Assembly (NCBI GenBank): GCA_022497145.1
Contig: MU385875.1
Span: forward strand, 186,001-250,000
Source: Rostrohypoxylon terebratum
Lineage: Eukaryota > Ascomycota > Sordariomycetes > Xylariales > Hypoxylaceae
Reading direction: 5' to 3'
Length of the DNA: 64,000 nt
Numbering within the stretch: the stretch's first letter is position 1; the number at the start of each line of letters is the position of its first letter. A program made the position numbers and the translations under genes. Positions 12,801 to 24,501 of this stretch are shown piece by piece. A model generated the notes under the pieces. The model was not told where the DNA came from and did not search any database. It saw only the letters and a list, made by a program, of their open reading frames with translations.

Positions 12801-15800
12801 TGACATTGTCCCCTTCCTCTATACGTATCCATGGTCGCGACAGCGTTGTTGGTATGAAAGCCGGATCGCACGACAGCATCGACTCAAGCCATTTGCGCGG
12901 CATGACCTGATCGGGACGTTGACTGATTGGAGCAACGACCTAGAACCAACATGGCGCAATTTCATCAGGCTAGAAGAGGTTCCTTGGTTACGTGAATACC
13001 GTATTAATGATCGCCCAGTATTCCCAGTATCCGCCTTCGTCTCTATGATTGTAGAGGCAGCCAGCCAACGAGCAGTGATGAAAGGGTTTGAAGCCGGTAG
13101 CTTTGATCTGCGTGAAATCGTTGTTCCAGAGCAATTATTCTTAGCAGACAATGAGCCAGTTGAGCTTCTGTTAAGCTTTAGGAAATATGACACATCCCAA
13201 CCAGGTTGGGAAGAATTCCACATCTCCAGTTTTGAATCTAAGAGAGGATGGTTGAAGCATTGCCGTGGATTTGTTGAGGTAAAACCCTCACAAAGGGATA
13301 CTGCGGTGGTTGCTCGCGCCAAGGAATATTTCAAGCCTTCAGACCCGGACGACGTATCAATGCCTGCAGCAGGCTTCTACTTCAACCAAATTGCCGGCGG
13401 TATAAGTTATCCTCATACTTTCTGGAACCTGGTGAATGTCAAGATGGGCACACACGGGGCCAGCGGCCAAGGTACCCTTCAGGACACAAAGCTTATAATG
13501 CCATTGGCGTACGAGTCTTCGTACTTGGCTCACCCGGCCGTGCTGGAACCGCTTGTTCAAATATCGCAAGCTAGGCTTGGGTTTGAAGGAGATGTAGATC
13601 CACAACTGCCATCCGCCATCAAACATGTCCATATCGATATCAGCGACGATTGGGAACGAAGCTTTGGATCCAAATTCGTTGTCCAGTCCACAGAAGATAT
13701 CAAATCCGGGACATTCCTAACTGAACTATTCTCGCCAACGGAGAGTGAAGTGCCGACTGTATCCATGCTGGGCTTGGAGCTCACGCCACTCAAGCCTGCA
13801 CCCTCTGAGCTACCTAGCCCCAGGGAGCTATGCTACAAGATACACTGGGAACAAACCGAGGAACGACACGTCAATGGTGTGAGCCACACGCATGTTAAAA
13901 CCCACGGGGAGCGTGTAACAGTGGTGACAGAGCGCAGTCGAGATGACACATTGGTAGCATCACTTTGCGATGTCATCGAGACACATTCTGGTATATCCCC
14001 AAGTATCTCGAGCTTAACCCAAATCAGTAATTTCAACGGCTTTTTTTTGGTACTCTCAGAACTTGACCGCCCCGTTCTAGCGTCGATAAATAAAGTCGAG
14101 TTCGAGGCAGTCCAGAGCATATTGACACGAGCAGGAGCCATCTTATGGGTAACGTGTGGCGCGTCCAAGTGTTCTATGAACCCAAGCACTAGCATGGTTC
14201 TGGGTCTATTTCGCACGGCACGGTCAGAGCTTGGGAAGATGGCTATCACTCTAGATCTCGATCCGGACAGCACACTAGACGTCGAAGGTCAAGCTTCGTT
14301 GATTGAGGATGCCTTCAGGAGAAGCATATTGACAGATAACCCTGAAGCTGAAGTTGAGTTTGCCGAGCAAGGTGGAGATTTAGTCGTGCCTCGTTATGTC
14401 GCTGATGACGATATGAACCTACGAGTTCATCGCGAGCTGGGCAAATCTGGACCGTATCTCCAGCCATTTCGCCAAAACGGGCGGCGGCTGCGGGCGGCTG
14501 TACAAGCCGATGACTCTCTTGATGTACTTTACTTCGAGGATGTTTCATTTGGCGAGGACTTGAGTAAAGACCATGTTGAGATCGAGCTTAAAGCTAGCAG
14601 GCTGAGCCAAGACGACATTTCAGCACATTTTAGCACCAATACGTCTGGCGAGCCCGAAAGATCATGCAGTGGTATTGTCGTTCGCGTAGGAAAGGACGTT
14701 GTCAACCTGAGTGTTGGTGATCGAGTTTGCGTCTTGGGGGGTGGCCGGCTGGGCACACATATCTTTGTGGCAGCTAGCGGCGCCGTCAAGATCCCAGAAC
14801 GTATGAGCTTCGAAGACGCGGCAATGGTGCCATCTGCCTTCGGCGCAGCGCTCTATGCACTGTCACAAGTCGTCCGCCTTCGAAAATCCGAAAATATACT
14901 CATTCAAATAAATGACGATAAGGGATTGGCAGCAATACAAATTGCGCAGAATTTTGCCGCCAATGTTTTTGTTGCAGTCCATGGCAACGAAAGAAAGGAG
15001 TTTGTTGTGAAATCGTTTGGCGTTAAATGTAAGAATGTCTTCGATACAACCAGCATCTACTTCAATCGAGAAATACACGATGCCACCAAAGGAGCTGGTA
15101 TGGACGTAATACTCACCGGTTCATCTGCGTTGTCGGCGGCTGTCGATACTCTGGGTAAGATTTGGGCAAGCATTGCGCCTTTTGGACGCATTGCGCATAT
15201 GCAAGGAGCACTCCATGATCGCCTCGACGGTTGGAGTGCTAGATCAGGCCTTGCCGTAAACATTAGTTTTACGTCAATTGACCTACTAAATCTGGCTTCT
15301 ACTCGCCCACGACTTATGAGGGACATAATCCGGGATGTCTTGGGATACTTTTCAGGAAATATTTTGAAGCCCCTAAAGAAGGTGGTGACATTACGAATGG
15401 GTGAGCTGGACAAGGGCTTGCAGATGATTCAGCAAGGGACTCTGCATCCCATAGTTATTTCCGCTTGGAAGGGCGACATGATATTGGTAAGACTAACATT
15501 TATACATCCGAGATCTTTGAAATTTTAATGCTTGGGAAACTACTAACAATTCGGCTAGGCATTGCATCATGCGTCTAAGCGCTTTCTGAATTGTGAAGGA
15601 ACTCACATCATCATCGGCGGCACTGGCGGGCTAGGACGTAGCATGGCTAGGTGGATGGTAGAGCACGGTGCTCGGCATATCGTACTTCTATCGAGGAGCG
15701 GAGGAAACGCTGATAAACTGAAGGAACTCATCAGAGATACCCAAGACAGGGCTAACATAATCATTAAGGTATGCGACATTGCTAATGAAGAAGACGCTTA

Positions 15801-16771
15801 CCGGTTAGTGAGGGAGCACAGCGAAACGCTTCCACCGATATGTGGCGTGGTCCATGCCGCAATGATGCTCCATGTAAGTCTAATTTCGCCTGATAATAGG
15901 CCCTAAATAACCTTGATTGGAGACCGTTTGCAAGAGGATGTCTAACTATCGACAGGATGGGTTGATCGAGGAAATGACCCACGACTCATATGTCTCGGCA
16001 ATTCGTGCGAAAGTAAAGGGTACTTGGAATATCCACAATGCGCTGGAATCTATCAATGCACGGCTTGACTATTTTGTTCTCTTGTCAAGCGCTGCGGGAA
16101 TTGTTGGCAGCCGTGGTCAAGCTGCGTATGCCGCAGCCAACACTTTTCTCGATGGTTTCGCCTCTTGTAGAGCAGCACAAGGCTTGCCTGGTGTATCGCT
16201 CGACCTGACAGCGGTGTCTGATGCGGGCTACATTGCTGAGAATGCGGCGCGAGAAGATGAAATTAGCAAGAACTTCGGCGGACAAACCATTTCCGAAGCT
16301 GAAGTATTAGGGCTTTTGGCGGTGGCCACATCCGGTAACTGTGGCGCTCAGTGCCTGACTGGCCTGAAGCTTGTTCTGAGCAGCACAGGCGCTTTACCTT
16401 ATTATTCGGAGGACCCACGGTTCAAGCATCTTAAAGTGGAGGCGGCTGCTTCGATACGAGCTGCAGGTAGCGATCCAGGACAGGCCATATCGTATAGGAA
16501 TGCATTCCGTGCCGCGGCTAGCAACGACGAAGCTCGTCAAGTTGCCATACAGGGCGTGCTACAGAAGCTATCCGAAGTTTTATCGGTAGCACGCGAGGAT
16601 GTAGACGCTCAGCGTAGTATGGCATCGTATGGTCTAGATTCTCTGACAGCGATTGAAGTTCGCAACTGGATCACGAGAGAACTTGGTGCAACTTTAGAGA
16701 TTCTAGAGTTATTAACAAGCACGAATGTGACGGATCTGGCCGAACTAATCGTTTCTCGGACGAAGGCGTAA
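9824..16771 (+). CDS. Highly reducing type I polyketide synthase (KS-AT-DH*-ER*-KR-ACP)
   Basis: Eight exons: 9824-10103, 10157-10541, 10595-10773, 10834-11183, 11267-11552, 11618-15486, 15559-15873, 15956-16771; 2159 aa. The start is the ATG before MPIAIVGMSCRLPG. KS has Cys179 (DTACSSS), His315 (EAHGTGT) and His355 (NVGHLENASG). AT has FTGQGAQW and GHSSGE (Ser630). The DH fold is present, but the motif reads PWLREYRINDRPVFP with Tyr954 in place of His, and HPAVLEP with Glu1137 in place of Asp. There is no C-methyltransferase. The ER has DDKG (1593-1596) where GGVG is expected. KR has GGTGGLG, SSAAG and Tyr1946. The ACP Ser2117 sits in YGLDSL. There is no terminal thioesterase or reductase. 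The product is unknown; a KR-reduced, poorly dehydrated chain is the inference. Confidence 0.95.
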
Positions 16772-17400
16772 TCTCCTGAAAGCTCTTTATTTCCTACTGG
16801 GTCTTATAGATAATAGACAATAGAGTTCATCATATGAATGAGATGAATGGATTGGGATATAATGAAAATCAGTGAATGTGATAAGAAGGCTGTCGAGACG
16901 GACTTGGAGATGCAAGTTCAAATTGCAACTTGGAGCTCCCAAGTCGTTTACATAATCCAAAAGGCTATCTACTACCTAGGCAAGTACCTAGGAGGCTAGG
17001 ACCTAATAGGTAAAAGACAAAATATTATGCAGACATTATGTCGTTCATTGTCATTTCATTAATTATGCATTTCATTGTGAACGAACAGCATTTATGTAGT
17101 CGACACAAAGACATAAATAATAGCAGAAAGACTAGGTACGAGTAGAATATGAGACAGGTAGTACTAGGGAAAAGTTGAAATGGTATCATTGAGCACTACT
17201 ATCTTCTGATGCATTAATTCAGTCAACCCAATTAGCTCCCCTGAAACGCTCAAAATCGTGGCATACAGCCTCGCAATGCTTTTGTTGCCCGGTAATGAAA
17301 ACCAACATAGCTGTAGTGACAGATTATACAAAATTTGCGCAGCATTTTCTTCATATACTGGTCGTTTCCTGTTATTAACTTCCGGTCCCTGGTAACATCC
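16772..17400. other. Convergent intergenic region
   Basis: Between the 3' ends of the PKS and the peroxiredoxin-like gene; AT-rich with TACCTAGG-type motifs at about 16972-17012. No gene seen. It marks the right border of the PKS locus. Confidence 0.55.
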
Positions 17401-18700
17401 TCATTTCTTGTCTGCTATGATGTGTAAAGGCTCTTGGGCACTGGCATCTACCTTTGTATCTGCCTGAGAATCGCCATTTGCGTGACTAGTATGACTTGTC
17501 CTGTTGGTACGGTAAGTATCAATACTCATTCGGCTCATCTGACTCGCCATGCTTAGGCCTGTGCCTTTTCTCGTCCTCAGAGCCTTTTCCCACCGTTTCT
17601 TATCCTTGATTGGTGCGCCGGTGCCGTCTAGGCCAAGCACCTCCATAAGCTCCGGCATCTCGGCGTGGTCTCTTGTCGTCCGCATGCGATGACACCACGT
17701 CACGCGCTTCTCCTCGACCCTCGGGTCTTCCGGCTCCTCTACCTTGCTATCTTCACTGGTAAACTCGAGTTTCTTCTCTTCTTCACTGCGTGGTGTCGTG
17801 ACAGGAGTGTCTATTGTTAATGTAGCCGGTTCGAAAAGGAACTCTCCGCCAACTTGTCGTTGGTCACCCATCTTCATTACCAGACCTGTCTTGACTTGCT
17901 TGAGGCCCTGGACCACACCGGTCACAACGGTATGAGCCAGTGATTTCCCCTGGAGATAAGCCGGCCGTGACCCCATTGCCAAGGTTCGCACCATTCCAAG
18001 TTCGGAATACAGACGACGAGTCGGGTCGGCATAAACTGGAAATGGGCATCCGGTTTCTTGAAGGTACGAGTTGATCAACTCCGGAGCGCCACACCCTATC
18101 ACTGCAATGAAGGTGCTGACTGGCAACTGCAGGAGAGCATCTGGGGTGACAGACGCTGAAAGAGTGCGTAAATACTCTTGGCAGTTCTATGACATCGGTT
18201 AATATGAGTGCTCATTGGAGAATGGTTCGGAATAGTTGTCGGCGACTAACCCCGCAGAAAAAATGTCGAATGAAGATTATGAGGACTCGACGTGCGGAGT
18301 TGTGACCAGCATACAGGCTCTTGAAGGTATGTGACTTCCCGTCACTGTCGAGAACAGTGTACATTTCTATCTTCCGCAGCGTCTCGATTGTTGGCAAGTC
18401 GTTGGTTGTTTGCACTTCGCCTTGGAAATCCGGGGGGTTTACTAGATCATCATGGGCCTGGGCATCAGCCATCGACCGTGTCGCCAAGTCAGCATCTTTG
18501 GCAGTTGTGATAGATGTGTCTACGATCGTAGTAGGCTTGGCGTCTTGAGTAGGTTTCTCGGTTGTATCTGGTCTTTTCGAATCGTTCGGTGCAGGTTTCA
18601 TTGTTATTGATCGTCTGTTCCTCTCATTGAGTGAAAACCGCGGGTTCTTTTCATTTGTCGTAGGAGCTCCCGGAGGAGTAGGTTGTAGCGACGAAGCCAT
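17401..18700 (-). CDS. Peroxiredoxin-like protein (AhpC/TSA-2, FAM213/AAED1 type) with disordered extensions
   Basis: Two exons, 18700-18251 and 18186-17401, joined phase 0 across a 64-bp intron, give 411 aa. The thioredoxin-fold core runs from about residue 105: LRKIEMYTVLDSDGKSHTFKSL, then IIFIRHFFCG, split by the intron from NCQEYLRTL, creating a CGNC (CxxC) site. Later come VIGCGAPELI and YADPTRRLYSELGM. About 100 polar residues precede the core and about 140 charged, Ser/Thr-rich residues follow. The family has thiol/disulfide or prostamide-reductase-like activity in animals; the substrate here is unknown. It converges on the PKS but has no clear biosynthetic link, so co-location is probably incidental. 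Confidence 0.85.
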
Positions 18701-20324
18701 TTGGTATATGCTTGCTCTCAGCTTTTAGTGGGATGGATGCTTGACATGAAATGGCGGGGGTTAGAGCCTTAGAGGTACTAGGGGGTGATCGGATTCGGGT
18801 GCTTGCTATCAACCTTTGACGCTAGGTATCGATCCTTATGTATTTTCTCGGGTAGGATCAGTCTGAGAATGATAGAGGTGGCAAGTGTAATCAATTAGCA
18901 ACTCAGGAAAGATGGCGGAAGGAAAACGATGTCAAAACTTGGAGGGAGCACTGAAGTTGGTGTATTGTACGGTCTACGTTGCGGGCATACAAGGGTAGGT
19001 AGGTACCTAAACGGGGTATAAACGCCCAACCCGCACGCCCGCAATAGTTCCAAGGTTGACAAATTGTACTTAGTAGGTACCTACAATGCAGGGGTTAAGG
19101 CGGGCTCACTACATGTAAGGTGTAACTAATAACTATCATTATGTACTAGGTAACTTTTATGTATCTACTGGGTGTACGAAGTACAGGTATTGTACATTCA
19201 CTATTCTATTCAGCTCTAAGACATCTGGATAAAGGTGTACTACGTAGCACGAGTAATGACCATCTTGTGTATGTGTCATGTCACCGTCATGAAGCTCGGT
19301 AGAATCTTGCCAAGGTATGAGATCTAAATAGAGAACTATTCATGTAGCATAAAAAGTTATTCTGTTCTATTTTCAATCCCGACCACGTGGTTAAAGTTTC
19401 AAGGGGAGGTTACACCCACTTTTTAAGAGTTGCTGCAAGCCTGCAACCCATGGCATAGCTCCAATTAAATATCAGTAGCAAGGATAGTAGGTAATAATTA
19501 GCAGGTACTAGGTAGTATATATATATGTACGTTGTATTGTACTGTAGATTAATAGAGAAATACCTACCTAATAGGTATTATTCCACCGCCCTACCTAGGT
19601 TAAGGAAGCGGACAATTCTCTAGCACATCATAAACTAGGTACGTATGGCACAGGCAGATTGTATAATAAGTCGAATCTCTCACAACATATGAGCAAATAA
19701 TCTCAGGTGAACGAACGTATATTAATAAGCAAGGTCTACTATATCACGAATTGAACGCAGCAAGTCTCAAGGGACTCATGGGAACGCCGAGACCCCAGCC
19801 AAGTCCTCGCGAGCGGAAGAGGACTCACACTTGACGAATCAAGCGAGACTTTGAATGGCTCCTGATCACAAGATATCGGCCAATGTTGCTCGTCATCGTT
19901 CGTGGCGACTATCTCAGCTTCAAGCACCAGATCGCGTAGCAGTCGAATGATACAACTATTACGGCGAACTAGCGTGCTGCTATTATGGCCTTGTCGTCTT
20001 TCACTGCCACCTAGACCAAGATTCCAAGCTCAACAGCTCATGTCGTAATGTCTGTGAGTTGGACCCTGGCTGGACTTGCTATTGGGCAGTAACTTGAGCT
20101 CGGCTACTTCTGTTGATTCGGTTACGAATTGCAACTACAGAAGAGTTGGATAGTTCCAAAGTTTGTAGGTCGGCAAGTATTAAAGCACAAGCTGTCTTGA
20201 TATACAGCTCGGATTGAATGGTGGCGAGCCAAGTGCCTGAGGTTGCAGAGCACTGGGATGCTTTGATTACTGAATCTTCTGGTTCTTGTCCGAATGTTGG
20301 TGCTGTCAACTTATCATAGGCAGA
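18701..20324. other. Intergenic, motif-rich
   Basis: 1.6 kb with no supported gene. It carries many TAGGTA/TACCTA copies (about 18993-19010, 19074-19083, 19500-19515, 19561-19600, 19635) and an E-box-like CCACGTGG at about 19383. The right part is 3' flank of UPF1. Short minus-strand ORFs at 19739-19927 and 20079-20309 show no domain. Confidence 0.55.
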
Positions 20325-23300
20325 TCAATCGAGGCCACCGCCAACCTGGCTCGCAAAAGCTGTACTAACCGACTTCTCGTCGTCGTCATATCGGCGTCGA
20401 AACCCGTTTGAAAAGGCCGGGTAAGAACTGTCTGCAACGTGCTGCTTCAACCGGTCACTCTGCGTATAGGATGTTGGGCGAGAACGAAGAGCGTCTGGAA
20501 GCCCAGCTCCGAGACTTGCGCCACCTTGTCCGACACCTTTACTACCAATGACACTAGCGGTACCGTCAGTGTATTCGGAAGTGGCGACGCTCTCGCCGGC
20601 GATACTCTCTGTTCCTCGGCCCCTACCCTTGCCGCCGACACGGCTACCTGAAGCGCCATTGAAACCTGGAAGTCCGGGCCACTGTTCGGAGTTGAAGTTG
20701 GAAAACATCTGCGGAAAGGCAGTGTTGCCGATCCCGGCTCCACTGAGAGCTGAGCTATGGATGCTAGACGTATCATCGGGAATATACGAAATCATTGAGC
20801 TTGACTCAAAGTCCTGGCCCGAATTCTGACCTCCATTGAAACCTCCCGAGCGACCATTGTTATAACCACTAGAGACATAAGAAACCTGCTGGGGTCGTGG
20901 GCGATAAGTGTTCTTAGGTCGACTGAACTGAAGCAAAGACGTCTGCAGGTTGGTCAAAGGTCCTTCCACGAGGCATTTGCGTTCTTTGAAGTGCACTAGA
21001 AGGTGATGCCATAGTTCATGCTTGGAGAGAACTTTAGGATTGCCAATGATAACAAGACCGTACTTTGCACGAGTTAGAGCAACGTTCAATCGACGCGGAT
21101 CAGAAAGGAAACCAATGCCCTGATTATCATTGGATCGCACACAGGACAGAACGATGAAGTCCTTCTCACGACCTTGGAAAGCATCGACTGACGCAACCTC
21201 CACTTCTTTGTAAGACTCCTTCTTAAATGTGCCTGTATTTTGCATCGTAGTAACGATGTAACTGCGTTGACCTTCGTACGGGGTAATAACACCGATATCT
21301 GAAGGCCGCACACCGGCTTTGAAGAAGCGAGTCACTATCTTTTCCACATTGGAAGCCTCGGTTCGATTGAGATAGGATGTTCCGGATGCCGAGATTTCTT
21401 CATTGCCTAGGTTAGACCAGAACATCATAGGCATTTCACCGACCGGCCAGGGGAAATCGACGTCTTTACGGATTCTGTTGGGCGCCGAAACACCATTCTG
21501 AAGGGAGCCCTCGTAAAACATGTTCGAGGGAAATTCCGATAGGCAAGGGTGCATTCGATACTGGATGTTTAGTCGAATAGGGGTGAATCCGAGTCGAACG
21601 AGACGTTCAAAAAGAGATTGGTTTAGACCTGCTTTGGCAGCTTTCTTGTTCATAATCACAGGTCCAAGCTGTTTGTGATCGCCGACAAGAACAACCTGCT
21701 TACAACCTAGAACCAGAGGAATCATGCACTCGGGCTCAGCAGACTGGGTCGATTCGTCGATGAGGACATTTCGGAATTTCATCTTAGCCAAACGCGGGTC
21801 TCCAGCACCAACGCAAGTGCAGCACACCACGTCTGCGTTGTTTAAGATCTCGCGCTCAGCAGCACGAGTCAACTGCTTGTATCTTTTCTCATCTTGGCTG
21901 GAAAGTTCGCCAGCGGTGGTCTTGAGCTGAGAGAGTTTCATCAGGTCGGGATTGGTATCGAGCATTCTGACTTGCTCATGTAGGGCTAGAAAGCTAACGG
22001 AAGACTCGACATCCTCACGAGACTTCGCTGTAAGTCGTACGACTTTCAGCCCAGTAAGGTTGATACGTTCACAGAGTTGGTCCACAGCAACGTTTGAGGG
22101 CGCGCACACCAGGACTTGGCCATTATTCATCTTGGCTAGATGGTATATAATGGTGGCCGAGGTAACCGTTTTACCAGTTCCTGGGGGTCCCTGGATGAGG
22201 CTCAAGGGTGTTAGCAGAACATTCTTGATAGCGCTAATCTGGCTGTTGTTGAGCTCCGGAAGGCCAGGCACACTGAACTTCTTAGGTAGGTTGGTCTTCA
22301 TAGGAGCAACAGCAACTTCATGACCAAGAAGTTTGTGAAAGATATATCCGGAGACACTCATCTCATCCACGGCAAAGGTCTTCATAGCAGCTTGCATGCG
22401 ATCGTAAGAGGTGGCTTTCCAGACGTAGTCGGCCGAGAAGTTATGGGTGCACTCGGTTGGTACGGATTTATCGTTCCCCGTCTTGCGCAATTCCAAAGTT
22501 ACTTCGTCAGATTGACTGTTAGGTATTTTGACCACGTATCCGACGCCTTCCCAAGGAGGCCGAAGTTCTCCTTTGTACTTAATTCGCATTTCGTCGCCGA
22601 CGGCTAGCTTCACATCGCCGGACTCCAATTTCGGGAACGTAAAACTGGCCAGGTGTTTCGTGTTGAGACCCAAGTCCCATCGAACAACTAGACCATCTTC
22701 CGATTGCGCTTCTTTGAGTTTCTTGTCATAGTCGGATTCCATCTTCACAAGTGGCCCAAATATGTTCTGGTACTGATACGGGTCTTCGTACTTTAGGAGG
22801 ACGGGAAGCGGGTCGTCATCGATACTAGCCGCCTTCTCTAGATCGGCAATTGTAGCACTGGCGTTTTCTTTCCACATCTCTTCCAACTTAGCGATCATAG
22901 GCGGCGTCAGGTGGCGAGCACGAAGTTGTTCGTTATCACTTGGCGGCGATACAAGCCAGGGGAGGAAGCTTCGGTCTTCGATCAAAGGCTGCCATCGGGA
23001 AGTATCCCAGCTCATATCCTTTGAAGAAGGCGTAGCGGCGCAAGGCTGGCGGCAGAGGAGAACAACAACCGTGTCCGATTTGGCGGGGATGAATCCGAGT
23101 AAGAAAACGTTCTTCGTTCCACAGTTATAGCATTCGAGGGTAGTGTCACCCAGAGTAGATTGCGGGTGAAGCTGTACCTCCTTGTGCCGGGCTCGAACTA
23201 GATGGTTGACAATGTGCGACGAGCTCGCATTACCCCGAGCACTGCAAAACCACTTGTTACAGGCAAGGCACTTCACGACCGATCCCGGAGAATGGATGCC

Positions 23301-23667
23301 ACAATACCTATATGGGTACATTAGCAATCTACCTTCCCATAGCCTATTGATTTTCCCCAAAGACCTACGCGCAAGCATGTGGAGGCAGTTTTTTCTCCTC
23401 CTCGGGAGCCTTGAGACTCAAACCCTTCATAGCCCCGACAGGGACACTAGCTACACTTTCGGTATCATCGTCGTCGAAGGTTTCGGTTTCGTTGTCATCG
23501 TCATCGTTCCGTCGTCTTGCGCTGCCTAGACCTCCGCGACCACTGTACTTGACATAAAGAAGGCTCTCATCGGGATCTAGGGTGGAAAGATCGTCGTCGC
23601 CGGCGTTAATAGCGGCAGCGGAGTCGGATACAAGGTGATTACCCAGATGGGTAAAAGCGCCTTCCAT
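20325..23667 (-). CDS. UPF1: ATP-dependent RNA helicase UPF1 (NAM7), nonsense-mediated decay
   Basis: Superfamily 1 RNA helicase, central to nonsense-mediated mRNA decay in the cytoplasm. Two exons, 23667-23369 and 23307-20325, separated by a 61-bp intron, give 1093 aa. An acidic N-terminus leads into the Cys/His-rich zinc domain that binds UPF2 (HACAYCGIHSPGSVVKC, CNKWFC, ECYNCG). The helicase core has Walker A GPPGTGKT (about residue 470), IDESTQSAEPE (motif II), QYRMHPCLSEFPS, VDAFQGREKDFIVLSCVRSN and RRLNVALTRAKYGL (motif VI). The C-terminal tail is Gly/Ser/Asn-rich. The intron falls inside the first zinc motif; the frame otherwise opens in unrelated sequence, so splicing is well supported. 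Confidence 0.97.
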
Positions 23668-24501
23668 TATAGCGCCGTCAGCCGGCTGGGACAGCCGGGT
23701 TTGGGAGATAGTTACTTTCCACCTAATATATATTAATATGGTTGAGATTGATCTTTTTTTTCAAGTTCACGCAGATGTGCAAATTGGCAATGTATAGAAA
23801 ATGGACACGAGAGTGAAATATGGGAGGACTAGGGTGAAGGTGAGGGGGGTAGAAGGGTCGAGCGATTGGCGATTGGCGAAAGGCATTGATGTATCGAATT
23901 GTGGAAGAAAGAGAATTGCAGGGAGGGTTGAGGGAGAATCAATAGTTGCCGGACTATTAGAACTTACCTAACTAATTACCTTGCTAGATGCAAAGCGATG
24001 TGCGATATCACAAATCTAAATATTCCTCGTCGCAGCCTTGTTCAGTGCGGTGAAAAGGTCGACGTGTTTGTTTGGTGAGGAAGACAAAAGAAGGACGTTA
24101 TCACATTGTGGAATTCTGAGGTTTAGATTTCTGAGATTGCGATAACTTTCGCGCTTGCGTCTTTCAATGTGGCGGCCGGAAATCCAGGCGGGATACTGTG
24201 GGTCCAGAACGCTTGGGCCAATGATCCCTTACCCTAGACCAATCTAAGCCTGTGTAGGTTTAGAGCAAAGTCTGATAAGCCCCGATACCAAATTTTCCTG
24301 TGAGCAAGCCCAAAAAAAGTTCACGACTTGGAGGACTTTTGACCGTAAGAAATCACCCATTATTATTTGGACCTTGATGCATATGCTGTACCTAATCAAC
24401 TACATAAAGCCTCAGAGCTTGGGACTGCTACATCAAGATTGAATCAACCCTGCTTACAAAGAAGCCCTCCATACTATTGAATCTACACGACAAGAGAAGC
24501 C
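23668..24501. other. Bidirectional promoter region (UPF1 / IMP4)
   Basis: 834 bp between the divergent starts of two housekeeping genes. No ORF of note. It should hold both promoters and 5' UTRs; no individual element could be assigned. Confidence 0.5.
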
